Of a stretch of DNA of 64,000 bases, positions 8,911-17,788 are shown one piece after another. How positions within the stretch are numbered: position 1 is the stretch's first letter; each line of letters begins with the position of its first letter. The notes under the pieces are model-generated. The model did no database searches, was not told where the DNA came from, and was given only the letters and a program-made list of their open reading frames with translations. The DNA lies in NCBI RefSeq assembly GCF_000428985.1, contig NZ_AUAZ01000009.1, positions 80,192 through 144,191 of the forward strand. Direction: 5' to 3'. Source of the stretch: Marinobacterium litorale DSM 23545 (GTDB taxonomy: Bacteria; Pseudomonadota; Gammaproteobacteria; Pseudomonadales; Balneatricaceae). Position numbers and translations under genes: made by a program.

Positions 8911-11079
8911 ATGAGCCAACGCGTACAGGTTGGCGGCCTTCAGGTCGCTGAGGATCTCTATAACTTCATCAACACCGAAGCCCTCCCGGGCACCGGCGTG
9001 GAAGTGGATGCCTACTGGGCCGCATTCGATGCCATCGTGCATGAACTGGCGCCGCGCAATCGCGAACTGCTGGCCAAACGCGATGATTTTCAGGCCCGGA
9101 TCGATCAGTGGCACCGTGACAACCGTGGCCAGTTCGATTTTGCCGCCTACAAAAAATTCCTGGTTGATATCGGCTACCTGCTGCCCGAAGGCGAAGACTT
9201 CACCGCCTCGACCAGCAATGTGGACCCGGAAATGGCGACCATGGCCGGCCCACAGCTCGTCGTTCCGGTGATGAACGCCCGTTATGCCTTGAATGCGGCC
9301 AACGCCCGCTGGGGCAGCCTGTACAACGCACTCTACGGTACCGACGCCATCTCCGAAGAGGGCGGGGCCGAGGCCGGTTCCGAGTACAACCCGGCTCGTG
9401 GAGCCAAGGTGATTGCGTTCGCCCGTCAGTTCCTGGATGACAACGCCCCCTTGGCCCAGGGTAGCCACAAAGATTCCGCCGGCTATCACGTGCAAAATGG
9501 CGCACTGGTCGTATCGATGCGCGATGGCAGCGAAACCGGTTTGGCAGAGCCGAGTCAACTGGTCGGTTTCACTGGAGAGGCCAGCAGCCCCAACGGTATC
9601 GCACTGGTCCACAACGGCCTGCATTTCGAGATTCAGGTCGATCGTACCGACATGATCGGCAAGACCGATGCTGCGGGCGTGAAAGATATCCTGATGGAGT
9701 CCGCGCTGACCACCATCATGGATTGTGAAGACTCCGTTGCCGCTGTCGATGCCGAAGACAAGATCCTTGTTTACCGCAACTGGCTGGGCCTGATGAAGGG
9801 CGACCTGACCGAAGAGGTGAGTAAAGGCGGTAAGACTTTCACCCGTACCATGAACCCGGACCGACTCTACAATGCACCCAACGGCGGTGAGGTAACACTC
9901 AAGGGTCGCAGCCTGATGTTCGTGCGCAACGTGGGCCATCTGATGACCAACCCGGCGATTCTCGACCGCGATGGCTATGAGATTCCCGAAGGGATCATGG
10001 ATGGCCTGGTCACCACATTGATCTCCGTTCATGACGTGAAGGGTAACGGTCAATTCAACAACACCGTGACCGGCTCGATCTACATCGTAAAGCCGAAAAT
10101 GCACGGCCCCGAAGAGGTTGCGTTCACCAATGAACTGTTCGGCCGCATCGAAGAGGCATTGGGCCTGCCCCGCTTCACCATGAAAGTGGGTATCATGGAT
10201 GAGGAGCGCCGCACCACCGTCAACCTGAAAGAGTGTATCCGCGCTGCCAAGGAGCGTGTGGTATTCATCAACACAGGCTTCCTCGACCGTACCGGTGATG
10301 AAATCCATACCTCCATGGAAGCCGGTCCGATGATCCGCAAAGGCGATATGAAAGGCGCGGCCTGGATCAAGGCCTACGAAGACTGGAACGTGGATACCGG
10401 CCTGGCCTGTGGTCTGAGTGGCCGGGCTCAGATCGGCAAGGGGATGTGGGCAATGCCGGATCTGATGGCCGGCATGCTGGAAGCCAAGATCGGCCACCCG
10501 CTGGCTGGCGCCAACACAGCCTGGGTGCCCTCACCCACCGCTGCCACCCTGCACGCATTGCACTACCATAAGGTGGATGTCTTCGCCCGTCAGGAGGAGC
10601 TCAAATCCCGCCCACGCGCAGCGCTGGATGACATCCTCACCATTCCGGTGGCACAGAACCCGGACTGGAGCGCCGAGCAGATTCAGCAGGAGCTCGACAA
10701 CAATGCACAGGGGATCCTCGGCTATGTGGTGCGCTGGGTCGATCAGGGTGTCGGCTGCTCCAAAGTGCCGGATATCAACGATATCGGCCTGATGGAAGAT
10801 CGCGCCACCCTGCGTATCTCCAGCCAGCATATCGCCAACTGGCTGCACCACGGTATCTGCTCCGAGAGCCAGGTCATGGAAACCATGAAGCGGATGGCCG
10901 CTGTCGTCGATCGCCAGAACGAAGGCGACCCGATCTACCGCCCCATGGCCGCTGATTTCGAGGGCTCCGTGGCCTTCCAGGCCGCCTGCGATCTGGTATT
11001 CAAGGGCCGCGAGCAGCCCAATGGCTACACCGAGCCAGTCCTGCATCGTCGCCGCATACAAGCCAAGGCTCAGGGATAG
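8911..11079 (+). CDS. glcB: Malate synthase G
   Basis: The 722-residue length matches isoform G (E. coli 723); isoform A is about 530. The enzyme condenses glyoxylate with acetyl-CoA to malate in the glyoxylate bypass or glycolate utilisation. Visible landmarks are [13 protein letters not shown], the Mg/glyoxylate site segment [51 protein letters not shown] and the catalytic Asp region near [12 protein letters not shown]. The ribosome-binding site GAGG is 8 bases before the ATG. No glycolate oxidase or isocitrate lyase gene lies nearby, so it is controlled on its own through the long leader. Confidence 0.97.
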   Translation: MSQRVQVGGLQVAEDLYNFINTEALPGTGVEVDAYWAAFDAIVHELAPRNRELLAKRDDFQARIDQWHRDNRGQFDFAAYKKFLVDIGYLLPEGEDFTASTSNVDPEMATMAGPQLVVPVMNARYALNAANARWGSLYNALYGTDAISEEGGAEAGSEYNPARGAKVIAFARQFLDDNAPLAQGSHKDSAGYHVQNGALVVSMRDGSETGLAEPSQLVGFTGEASSPNGIALVHNGLHFEIQVDRTDMIGKTDAAGVKDILMESALTTIMDCEDSVAAVDAEDKILVYRNWLGLMKGDLTEEVSKGGKTFTRTMNPDRLYNAPNGGEVTLKGRSLMFVRNVGHLMTNPAILDRDGYEIPEGIMDGLVTTLISVHDVKGNGQFNNTVTGSIYIVKPKMHGPEEVAFTNELFGRIEEALGLPRFTMKVGIMDEERRTTVNLKECIRAAKERVVFINTGFLDRTGDEIHTSMEAGPMIRKGDMKGAAWIKAYEDWNVDTGLACGLSGRAQIGKGMWAMPDLMAGMLEAKIGHPLAGANTAWVPSPTAATLHALHYHKVDVFARQEELKSRPRAALDDILTIPVAQNPDWSAEQIQQELDNNAQGILGYVVRWVDQGVGCSKVPDINDIGLMEDRATLRISSQHIANWLHHGICSESQVMETMKRMAAVVDRQNEGDPIYRPMAADFEGSVAFQAACDLVFKGREQPNGYTEPVLHRRRIQAKAQG

Positions 11080-11091
11080 AAGCGCCAAACG

Positions 11092-11125
11092 AGCAGGGGG
11101 CCGTTACAACGGCCCCCTGCTTTCT
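11092..11125 (+). terminator. Strong terminator after glcB
   Basis: A 14-bp perfect inverted repeat (AGCAGGGGGCCGTT / AACGGCCCCCTGCT) separated by 2 bases is followed by TTTCTCC, 12 bases after the glcB stop. It is a clear Rho-independent terminator. Confidence 0.9.
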
Positions 11126-11194
11126 CCTACCCCCACTTCCCACCTTCGTGCTAGCCTAGTTTCTTCGACGTTCGCAAGATTTTAGGGTTTTCGT

Positions 11195-14065
11195 ATGGAA
11201 ACGGCCCGTACCACCGGTTGTATCCTCCTATCTCTGCTCGCTTCGCTGCTACTGGCTCTTTCATTTTCAGCCCAGGCCAGTAATACGATCAGCATCGGAG
11301 TTGTAGCCGATAACGAGCCCTACTCGAGTATGGGACCGTTGGGGCCACGGGGATTCTCTATTGACGTACTTAACGAACTGAGTCAGCAAACCCAGATCGA
11401 TTTCCGCTACCGCATGGGCAGCTGGCCGGAGATCTATTCGGCTTTTCTCCGGGGTGATCTGGATGCCATCGATGAGGTCTCATGGCGCCCGGAGCGGGTC
11501 GGTAAAATGCTGTTTACCGAGCCCTACCACCTGCGCCAGACGGTGATCGTGCACAACCCCGCCAATCCACTGCCTCCGGTGAAGACTGTCGAAGATCTGC
11601 AGCCCTTCCGGCTCGGAGTCATGCGCGATATTTACTACGCCGATGCCTTTCAGGATGCCGGGATTGAAGTGCGCCACTACGACCTGCTGCCCGACCTGGT
11701 TCGCGCCCTCGCATTCGGCTGGGTGGATGCTATTGTCGGGCCCGAAATCACCCTCAATTACCTGGCCCGCCGGGATGGGTTTCACCAGCTTCGCATTCTC
11801 TCGCCAGCGCCTTTGGGTAAACAGGCCAGCGAGGATTTCCGGATTGCCGTGCAACCGGACGACCGGGAGCTGCAACAGCGACTTGATGCGGGCTTGAAGG
11901 CGATTGATCCGCGCTGGCTCGAACAGCTGCGCGAACGTTGGCAAGAGTACGGCGGTGAAGCCCTGACGGCGGGAGGCGATCTGCAGCTGACTGCACAGCA
12001 GAAAGCTTACCTGAGCCAACTGCCACCATTGCGTGTTGGTTTGATGGACCAGTACGCCCCGTTCAGCTTCCTCGACAACGGCAGGCTTCAAGGCATGTCG
12101 GTGGACTACCTGTCCCGCATCGCAGAACTGACCGGTTTGCAGATCACACCGGTCGCCGATGACTGGGCCACCCTGATCGAGCTGTTCAAGCGGGGCGAAA
12201 TCGACCTTCTCGCCAACATGTCCGAGAGCTCGGAGCGTCGAGCCTTCACCCGTTTTTCGAAGCCCTATCACCGCATCCCGGTGGTCGTATTCAGTCGCGA
12301 CCCCGGGTTTCGCTTTCAAACCCGCTCGGACTTAAGTGACAAACGGATCGGCTACGGAGAAGGCATCTTTTATCAGGATCAGGTCCGGTCCTGGAAAGAC
12401 GTGACCAGCATCGCCTACCGCGATCAGGCCGCCATGTTTGAAGCGCTCGCCAGCGGACAGCTGGATCTGGTGATCGGCGCCCTGCCACTGGGCAATCATC
12501 TGGTGCGCCGGCTGGGCCTGAGCAATGTCCAGGTGGCCGGTGAACTCACGCTTTCGGGCATCGAAAATGAAGACCTGCGTTTTGGGGTACGTCCAGAGCT
12601 GGCCCCACTACCGGAGATCATTGATGCGGCGCTGGAAGCGATTTCGGTGACCGAGCGCAACACCATTGCCGACCGATGGCTGGGTGCCCAAATCACCTTT
12701 ACTCAGACAGCGTTGAATCTGACACCGGCTGAGCACCGCTTTCTGCAATCCAGGGAGCATCGTTTCAGTTTCTGCTCCCACCCCCAGCGTTTACCACTGG
12801 AGTCCATGGAGGATGGCCGCTATGTGGGCCTGGGTGCCAGCCTGCTGTCGATTCTGGAACGCAAGCTGAACCTCAGTTTCGAACACCGGGCCACCGATAG
12901 CTGGCAGGCCGCACAACAGGCGCTGGCATCCGGTCAGTGCGACCTGTTACCGGTGACAATTACCACCGGCACTGAACAGCACCCGACCAGTGTGCCTTAC
13001 CAGCAAATGCCGGTTGTTGTGCTGGGCCGACTGCAGGCCCCCTTTATCGATTCACTGTCCGAGCTGGGTGATCAACCCATTGGCGTGGCCGCGGATAGCG
13101 GTCTTCAGGCAACCCTGGCACTGCATCATCCGGGGCTCAACCTGAAAACGATAAGCAGTGAAGAGGCCGCTCTAGAACAACTGCAGAAAGGTGAGCTTTA
13201 CGGTTATATCGGCCTGCTGGCCACCACAAGCCGCCGTCTGGCTCAGCTGGGCATGGCCGATATCCGGGTGATCGGCCGAGTCCCTCAGGATGCCCAGCTG
13301 AGCCTGGCCGTCCCTCCCGGGGAAGAGCAACTGATGGCGATTCTGGACAAGGCGATCGAGCAGCTCTCCCCCCAGGAGCGTCAGCGCCTGGCCAATGAGT
13401 GGACACATCTCAGCCTGGAGCCACCGCCCGACTACACACTGCTGTGGCAGGTCGCCCTGGCAGCGGGAACGGCTCTAATGCTGCTTGTACTCTGGAACCG
13501 TAAACTGGGATCGCTGAACAGGCAGCTGGCCGAGGCCAACGACCAGCTCGCCACGCTCAGCCAAACGGACAGTCTGACCGGCCTCCACAACCGGAGCTGG
13601 CTGAGCCAGCATGGAGAATCACTGCTGGCAACGGCCCGCCGCCACAAGCTGACTCTGGTCATGGCGATGCTCGACGTGGATCATTTCAAGCGAATCAATG
13701 ATACCTATGGTCACGGCATCGGTGATCATTGCCTGGCCAGTCTTGGCACACAACTGCGCCAGCACTTCCGCCGGGACACAGACCACCTGATAAGACTGGG
13801 CGGTGAAGAGTTCCTCTATATCGCGACCACGGAACAGCCGGATGAGATCCGTCAGCGGCTGGACGATCTGCGCCGCGACCTGGCAGGGACACCGATCCAC
13901 ATCGAAGGCCATACGCTGACGATGACGGTTAGTCTCGGCGTCGTCACACGAGTACCGGCGACCCAGACCCGACTGGAGTCTCTGTTCGGACTGGCTGATC
14001 AGGCGCTCTATCAGGCTAAACGTGAGGGCCGTAACCGTCTGGTAGAGGCCGCCCCCGACGACTGA
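11195..14065 (+). CDS. Diguanylate cyclase with three tandem periplasmic solute-binding domains
   Basis: The protein is 956 residues. A signal peptide or anchor (1-29) is followed by three SBP_bac_3-type bilobed domains in series (about 31-255, 270-510 and 515-745), the second opening with PLRVGLMDQYAPFSF. One transmembrane helix (about 755-777) leads to a C-terminal GGDEF domain (795-953). The active-site loop is GGEEF and an RDTD inhibitory site sits 5 residues before it, so it should make c-di-GMP and be product-inhibited. Inference: periplasmic amino-acid-like ligands bound by the three domains set cyclase activity. It is a single gene between two terminator-like elements. Confidence 0.93.
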   Translation: METARTTGCILLSLLASLLLALSFSAQASNTISIGVVADNEPYSSMGPLGPRGFSIDVLNELSQQTQIDFRYRMGSWPEIYSAFLRGDLDAIDEVSWRPERVGKMLFTEPYHLRQTVIVHNPANPLPPVKTVEDLQPFRLGVMRDIYYADAFQDAGIEVRHYDLLPDLVRALAFGWVDAIVGPEITLNYLARRDGFHQLRILSPAPLGKQASEDFRIAVQPDDRELQQRLDAGLKAIDPRWLEQLRERWQEYGGEALTAGGDLQLTAQQKAYLSQLPPLRVGLMDQYAPFSFLDNGRLQGMSVDYLSRIAELTGLQITPVADDWATLIELFKRGEIDLLANMSESSERRAFTRFSKPYHRIPVVVFSRDPGFRFQTRSDLSDKRIGYGEGIFYQDQVRSWKDVTSIAYRDQAAMFEALASGQLDLVIGALPLGNHLVRRLGLSNVQVAGELTLSGIENEDLRFGVRPELAPLPEIIDAALEAISVTERNTIADRWLGAQITFTQTALNLTPAEHRFLQSREHRFSFCSHPQRLPLESMEDGRYVGLGASLLSILERKLNLSFEHRATDSWQAAQQALASGQCDLLPVTITTGTEQHPTSVPYQQMPVVVLGRLQAPFIDSLSELGDQPIGVAADSGLQATLALHHPGLNLKTISSEEAALEQLQKGELYGYIGLLATTSRRLAQLGMADIRVIGRVPQDAQLSLAVPPGEEQLMAILDKAIEQLSPQERQRLANEWTHLSLEPPPDYTLLWQVALAAGTALMLLVLWNRKLGSLNRQLAEANDQLATLSQTDSLTGLHNRSWLSQHGESLLATARRHKLTLVMAMLDVDHFKRINDTYGHGIGDHCLASLGTQLRQHFRRDTDHLIRLGGEEFLYIATTEQPDEIRQRLDDLRRDLAGTPIHIEGHTLTMTVSLGVVTRVPATQTRLESLFGLADQALYQAKREGRNRLVEAAPDD

Positions 14066-14085
14066 CCTGCATCTAAACATGACCG

Positions 14086-14102
14086 CTTAAGTTTCATTTA
14101 AG
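14086..14102 (+). promoter_or_regulatory. PmrA/QseB-like response-regulator box
   Basis: CTTAAG, five bases, then TTTAAG: two direct half-sites that fit the HTTAAD-N5-HTTAAD pattern bound by PmrA/BasR and QseB-type OmpR-family regulators. A -10-like TTTAAA lies 8 bases later. It is 50 bp before the PepSY gene. GCTTAA/TTAAGC could also pair as a weak AT hairpin, so a terminator role for the preceding gene is the alternative. Confidence 0.45.
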
Positions 14103-14152
14103 CAAGCAGCTTTAAAGTGCCGTCATCGATCACTCAAAAGAGGGCACTACCG

Positions 14153-14419
14153 ATGAAAAAACTGATCTCAACGCTGCTGATTGCAACCGCGGCTCTGTCC
14201 GCCAACGTGTACGCGGAACAGGAACTGTGCGACGTACCGAAAAGTGAATGGCAAGATATGGAGGCCCTGAAACAGTCTCTCGAAGACAAGGGCTGGGAAG
14301 TAAAACGCATCAAGGTGGATGAGGGCTGCTACGAAGTCTACGCCCTGGATGACAAAGGCGAGCGTGCCGAAGTGTACTTCGACCCGAAAACCTTCGAAGT
14401 GGTCAAGACTCAGGAGTAA
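14153..14419 (+). CDS. Small periplasmic PepSY-domain protein
   Basis: The protein is 88 residues. A clean Sec signal peptide (MKKLISTLLIATAALSANVYA, cleaved after about residue 21) precedes a single PepSY_2-like domain (ALKQSLEDKGWEVKRIKVDE, YEVYALDDKGERAEVYFDP). Such small secreted PepSY proteins are commonly paired with cytochrome b561 and a two-component system; their biochemical role is not settled. I chose the ATG at 14153, which has GAGG 9 bases upstream and gives the signal peptide. It is separated from the cytochrome gene by 11 bp and clearly shares its operon. Confidence 0.88.
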   Translation: MKKLISTLLIATAALSANVYAEQELCDVPKSEWQDMEALKQSLEDKGWEVKRIKVDEGCYEVYALDDKGERAEVYFDPKTFEVVKTQE

Positions 14420-14430
14420 GGAGACGCTCC

Positions 14431-14985
14431 ATGTCCACCGTAAAAGAACCGACGACGGTCAAAGTCTGGGATCCGCTGGTCAGGCTCTTTCACTGGTCAC
14501 TGGTCGCGAGTTTTGCGGTGGCCTATATCAGCTCTGAGGAGTGGCAGGAGCTGCATGAAACCTGTGGCTATATTGTTGTGGGTCTTATCTGCTTCCGTCT
14601 CTTATGGGGGTTGATAGGCTCACCTTACGCTCGCTTCAGTCAATTTGTGCGCCATCCACGCACAGTGTTCGCTTACCTGCACGACATCCGCCACGGCCGT
14701 GAAGCCCGTTACCTGGGCCATAATCCAGCCGGGGGGATGATGGTGGTTGCCCTGCTGGCGGGACTGGGTGCACTGACCTTTACCGGTTGGCTCGCCACCA
14801 CCGACCGTTACTGGGGCGTAGACTGGGTACAGGAGCTCCACGCTGTGATCGGCAATGGCATACTGCTACTGGTCGGTCTGCATGTGGCGGGAGTCATCCT
14901 GGCGAGCCTTCGCCACCGCGAAAGTCTGGTCAGATCAATGCTGCACGGTCGCAAGCGCCTGGGCGATCCCCATGATGTAGCGTGA
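14431..14985 (+). CDS. Cytochrome b561 family membrane protein
   Basis: The protein is 184 residues with four hydrophobic helices. Histidines placed for two b hemes occur in VRLFHWSLVAS, WQELHETCGYI, QELHAVIGNGI and LVGLHVAGVIL. Family members move electrons between quinol and periplasmic or membrane partners. AAGGAG lies 7 bases before the ATG. It follows the PepSY gene in the same operon under the putative PmrA/QseB box, which fits a stress-induced redox module. The electron partner is not encoded nearby. Confidence 0.9.
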   Translation: MSTVKEPTTVKVWDPLVRLFHWSLVASFAVAYISSEEWQELHETCGYIVVGLICFRLLWGLIGSPYARFSQFVRHPRTVFAYLHDIRHGREARYLGHNPAGGMMVVALLAGLGALTFTGWLATTDRYWGVDWVQELHAVIGNGILLLVGLHVAGVILASLRHRESLVRSMLHGRKRLGDPHDVA

Positions 14986-15020
14986 ACGCTTCCCTCTCTC
15001 GCCGCCGGCACCTCAGCCCT

Positions 15021-15040
15021 GAAGGGGCCGGCCCCTTTAT
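15021..15040 (+). terminator. Terminator-like hairpin after cytochrome b561
   Basis: AAGGGGCC and GGCCCCTT are immediately adjacent and followed by TAT, so a short GC stem can form with a four-base loop about 40 bases after the stop. Confidence 0.5.
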
Positions 15041-15110
15041 CATCGCTGTATAGTTTCCTGGGCTATTCACGCTACACTGGCCCGATGCAACGGCTCACCG
15101 GATACTAACC

Positions 15111-16115
15111 ATGAAAATCACCTTTCTTGGCACCTCCTCCGGTGCCCCGACCCGTCGGCGCAACGTCAGTGCAACAGCTATTCAGCCCGAGCGAGGCAAA
15201 GCCTGGATACTGGTGGACTGCGGCGAAGCGACCCAGCATCAACTGCTGCGCACCGCACTGTCGCCACAAAAACTGGCGGCAATCCTGATCACCCACATTC
15301 ACGGGGACCACTGTTACGGACTGCCCGGACTTCTCGCGTCCTGCCAGCTCAACGGGCGTACCGACCCCTTGATCATCGTCGGCCCGCCCGCTGTTTGGGA
15401 ATACCTGCAAGCCGTGATCAGGATCACCGAACTGCGTATCGAATACCCCCTGATCTTTGAAACTGTGGATCAATCCCTGTCCCTGGAGGCCGCGGGCTTC
15501 AACATTCAAGCAGCCCCGCTGAGCCACCGTACCGAGTGCTGGGGGTATCGACTGGAGGAAGCCCGTGTCGCGCTAAAACTGGATATCGACAGACTCCGGC
15601 AGGATGCGATCCCATCCGGTCCGATCTATAACCGGCTGCAGCGCGGTGAGGATGCCGTCCTTGAGGATGGCCGACTCCTTTGCAGCCAGGATTATACCCA
15701 CCCATCACACAAGCCCCGGGCAGCCGTTATCAGCGGTGACAACGATACCCCCGAAGCCCTGACCGAGCTGTGCCTGGGCGTGAATCTGCTGGTGCATGAG
15801 GCAACCTACACCGAACCTGTTCTGGAACGCGTAGGGCCAGAGCCCCAGCACACCAGTGCCGCCCGGGTGGCACGCTTTGCCCAGTCCGAAGCAATCCCGA
15901 GCCTGATACTGACCCATTTCAGTCCGAGGTATGTTCAGAAATCCAGGCACGTTCGGGATCAGGGCATCGATGAGATCGAGTCGGAAGCCCGTCTCTACTA
16001 TTCGGGCAAGCTGATACTCGCTGAGGACTTTGCAAGTGTGCAAGTCAACCACGACGGCTCGTTATCCACCGTGGATACTTCGAAAGCGAGGCCTCATATT
16101 GCCCGGTCAAAATAG
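15111..16115 (+). CDS. rnz: Ribonuclease Z (tRNA 3' processing endonuclease)
   Basis: The protein is 334 residues, a normal short-form (ElaC-type) RNase Z. The metallo-beta-lactamase zinc motif appears as THIHGDHCYGLPG near residue 62. Further metal ligands are in LSHRTECWG, ISGDNDTP and LTHFSPRY. The family cuts the 3' trailer of tRNA precursors lacking encoded CCA, or acts on other RNAs where CCA is encoded. It is monocistronic. Its last 22 bases overlap the end of the converging grxB gene. Confidence 0.93.
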   Translation: MKITFLGTSSGAPTRRRNVSATAIQPERGKAWILVDCGEATQHQLLRTALSPQKLAAILITHIHGDHCYGLPGLLASCQLNGRTDPLIIVGPPAVWEYLQAVIRITELRIEYPLIFETVDQSLSLEAAGFNIQAAPLSHRTECWGYRLEEARVALKLDIDRLRQDAIPSGPIYNRLQRGEDAVLEDGRLLCSQDYTHPSHKPRAAVISGDNDTPEALTELCLGVNLLVHEATYTEPVLERVGPEPQHTSAARVARFAQSEAIPSLILTHFSPRYVQKSRHVRDQGIDEIESEARLYYSGKLILAEDFASVQVNHDGSLSTVDTSKARPHIARSK

Positions 16116-16750
16116 AGATCGACGCCGGTCAGACTGGAAATCTCCTTCAGATACGTCTGAATCGACTCTGGAAACTCGAGTCCTTTCACCAGCGTTAAGC
16201 CGCGTAGCCGCGGAAAAATAATGACATCATCCCAGCTCAGTCTATTTTCCCGCTCAGAGGGCAGTGGCAGCTTGGGCAGGTCGGCAAGGACCTGTTCAAC
16301 CGCATTTTTGTGCGCCCCGGTGTTGGCCAGCGCATCATCGAAGCTCATCTCGAGCATCTTCTCTTTTTTACTACGGAAATAGGCTTGGGCTCCCTCGGTG
16401 GCGAACTCCGGCAGACCAATACGGATCACCCGTGGAAAACTCAGCGCCCACTGGGCATGTCCCACTTGGCTTAGCTGATCAGCTACCTGCTGATCAAGAC
16501 CGGATGCCGGCAGGATGATCTGTTTCTCATCCCCAATCTCATCGAGCCGTTTACAGATATCCAGACTCTCGCCGATCAGCGCACCATCATGCTCGAGTAT
16601 CGGCACCATCTTGGCTCCAATCAGATCGAAACAGGTTTTCTCGTCATCATTGAGCAGCACCACCCGCTCAAACGCCACGTGTTTGTAACCTGCAACCAGA
16701 CTAGCGCGGACACAAAACGGGCAGTGATCGTAAAGATAGATACGGGTCAT
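16094..16750 (-). CDS. grxB: Glutaredoxin 2
   Basis: The protein is 218 residues, GST-like, as in E. coli Grx2 (215). The N-terminal thioredoxin-fold domain has the active-site CPFC (TRIYLYDHCPFCVRASLVAG), the VLLNDDE loop and the cis-proline segment MVPILEHDG. The helical C-terminal domain carries DDVIIFPRLRGLTLVKGLEFP. It reduces protein disulfides and glutathione mixed disulfides using GSH. I start it at the second of two ATGs because AAAGGA then lies about 6 bases upstream. It overlaps rnz tail to tail. Confidence 0.94.
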   Translation of the reverse strand: MTRIYLYDHCPFCVRASLVAGYKHVAFERVVLLNDDEKTCFDLIGAKMVPILEHDGALIGESLDICKRLDEIGDEKQIILPASGLDQQVADQLSQVGHAQWALSFPRVIRIGLPEFATEGAQAYFRSKKEKMLEMSFDDALANTGAHKNAVEQVLADLPKLPLPSERENRLSWDDVIIFPRLRGLTLVKGLEFPESIQTYLKEISSLTGVDLYFDRAI

Positions 16751-16903
16751 GGTCATCCTTTCCAGAGAGAGTTTGGTCGATTTTAAACATGATCGGTTGG
16801 CGGATTGCCAGTGGCACTCACGGCTCTGGCTGTAAGAAAAAATCCGAAAAGAGTCTGTTAAAGTATAAGGATTAAGTTTTTTTGGAGTGGAGGTTGCAAA
16901 CCG

Positions 16904-17788
16904 ATGGTCTCAGGCGACGCCTTGCTCGACTTTATCCAGCGCCACCCGCGCCTGCTGGTTCTGACAGGAGCCGGTATCAGTACCGATTCCGGCATTCCCG
17001 ATTACCGGGACCGGAACGGCGACTGGAAGCGCAAGCAACCGGTGCAGCATGCGGACTTTATGGCAAACCATAAGACACGGCAACGCTATTGGGGCCGTAG
17101 CCTGATCGGTTGGCCTGTGATTCAGCAGGCCCGGCCCAACCGGTCTCACCACGCGCTGGCCACCCTTGAGCAAGAAGGACTGGTTGAGCTGCTGGTCACC
17201 CAGAACGTGGATGGTTTACACCAGCGAGCCGGGTCACGGGCGGTCATCGACCTGCACGGGCAGGCGGGCGATGTTATCTGCATGGACTGCGACTACCGTT
17301 GCACCCGCGACGAAGTACACCGCCGCTCCGGCTCTCTGAACCCCGCATTTACGCAATTCACGGCGACCAGCGCACCGGATGGTGATGCGGATCTGGAGGT
17401 GGATTTCAGCGATTTTCGCGTACCCCACTGCCCCGAATGTGGCGGCATCCTCAAACCTGACGTCGTCTTCTTCGGCGATAACGTCCCCAAAACCCGTGTT
17501 CAGGACGCGCTCGATGCACTGCAACGAGCTGACGGCTTATTGGTTATCGGCTCATCGTTGATGGTGTACTCCGGCTTCCGTTTCTGCCGCCGGGCCCGGG
17601 AGTGGAACAAGCCAATGGCAGCCCTGACGCTGGGGAGAACCCGCGCCGACGACCTGTTGGATCTCAAGGTTGATGCCCCCATCGCACCCACCCTGAGCCA
17701 TCTGATCGAGCAGCTTGGGTTCAGTGCCTCTGCGGCGATCAGCCAGCCTCTGCTCTCAACCGGTGCGCCGCCGCAACCATATTCCTGA
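16904..17788 (+). CDS. NAD-dependent protein deacylase, Sir2 family
   Basis: The protein is 294 residues with all core sirtuin motifs: [18 protein letters not shown] for NAD binding, [12 protein letters not shown], the catalytic His in DLHGQAG, and a four-Cys zinc site (CMDCDYRC and HCPECGG). The [10 protein letters not shown] segment follows. The spacing is that of class II (SIRT4-like) sirtuins rather than CobB. These enzymes remove acyl groups from lysine, or in some cases transfer ADP-ribose. GGAGG lies 10 bases before the ATG. Its 3' end overlaps metE by 50 bp on the opposite strand. Confidence 0.92.
   Translation: MVSGDALLDFIQRHPRLLVLTGAGISTDSGIPDYRDRNGDWKRKQPVQHADFMANHKTRQRYWGRSLIGWPVIQQARPNRSHHALATLEQEGLVELLVTQNVDGLHQRAGSRAVIDLHGQAGDVICMDCDYRCTRDEVHRRSGSLNPAFTQFTATSAPDGDADLEVDFSDFRVPHCPECGGILKPDVVFFGDNVPKTRVQDALDALQRADGLLVIGSSLMVYSGFRFCRRAREWNKPMAALTLGRTRADDLLDLKVDAPIAPTLSHLIEQLGFSASAAISQPLLSTGAPPQPYS

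Noticed and set aside
8806..10497. A 563-codon open frame on the minus strand.
   Set aside because: It lies opposite malate synthase G, has His/Gly/Gln-rich composition without domain motifs and no ribosome-binding site; it is a by-product of codon bias in glcB.
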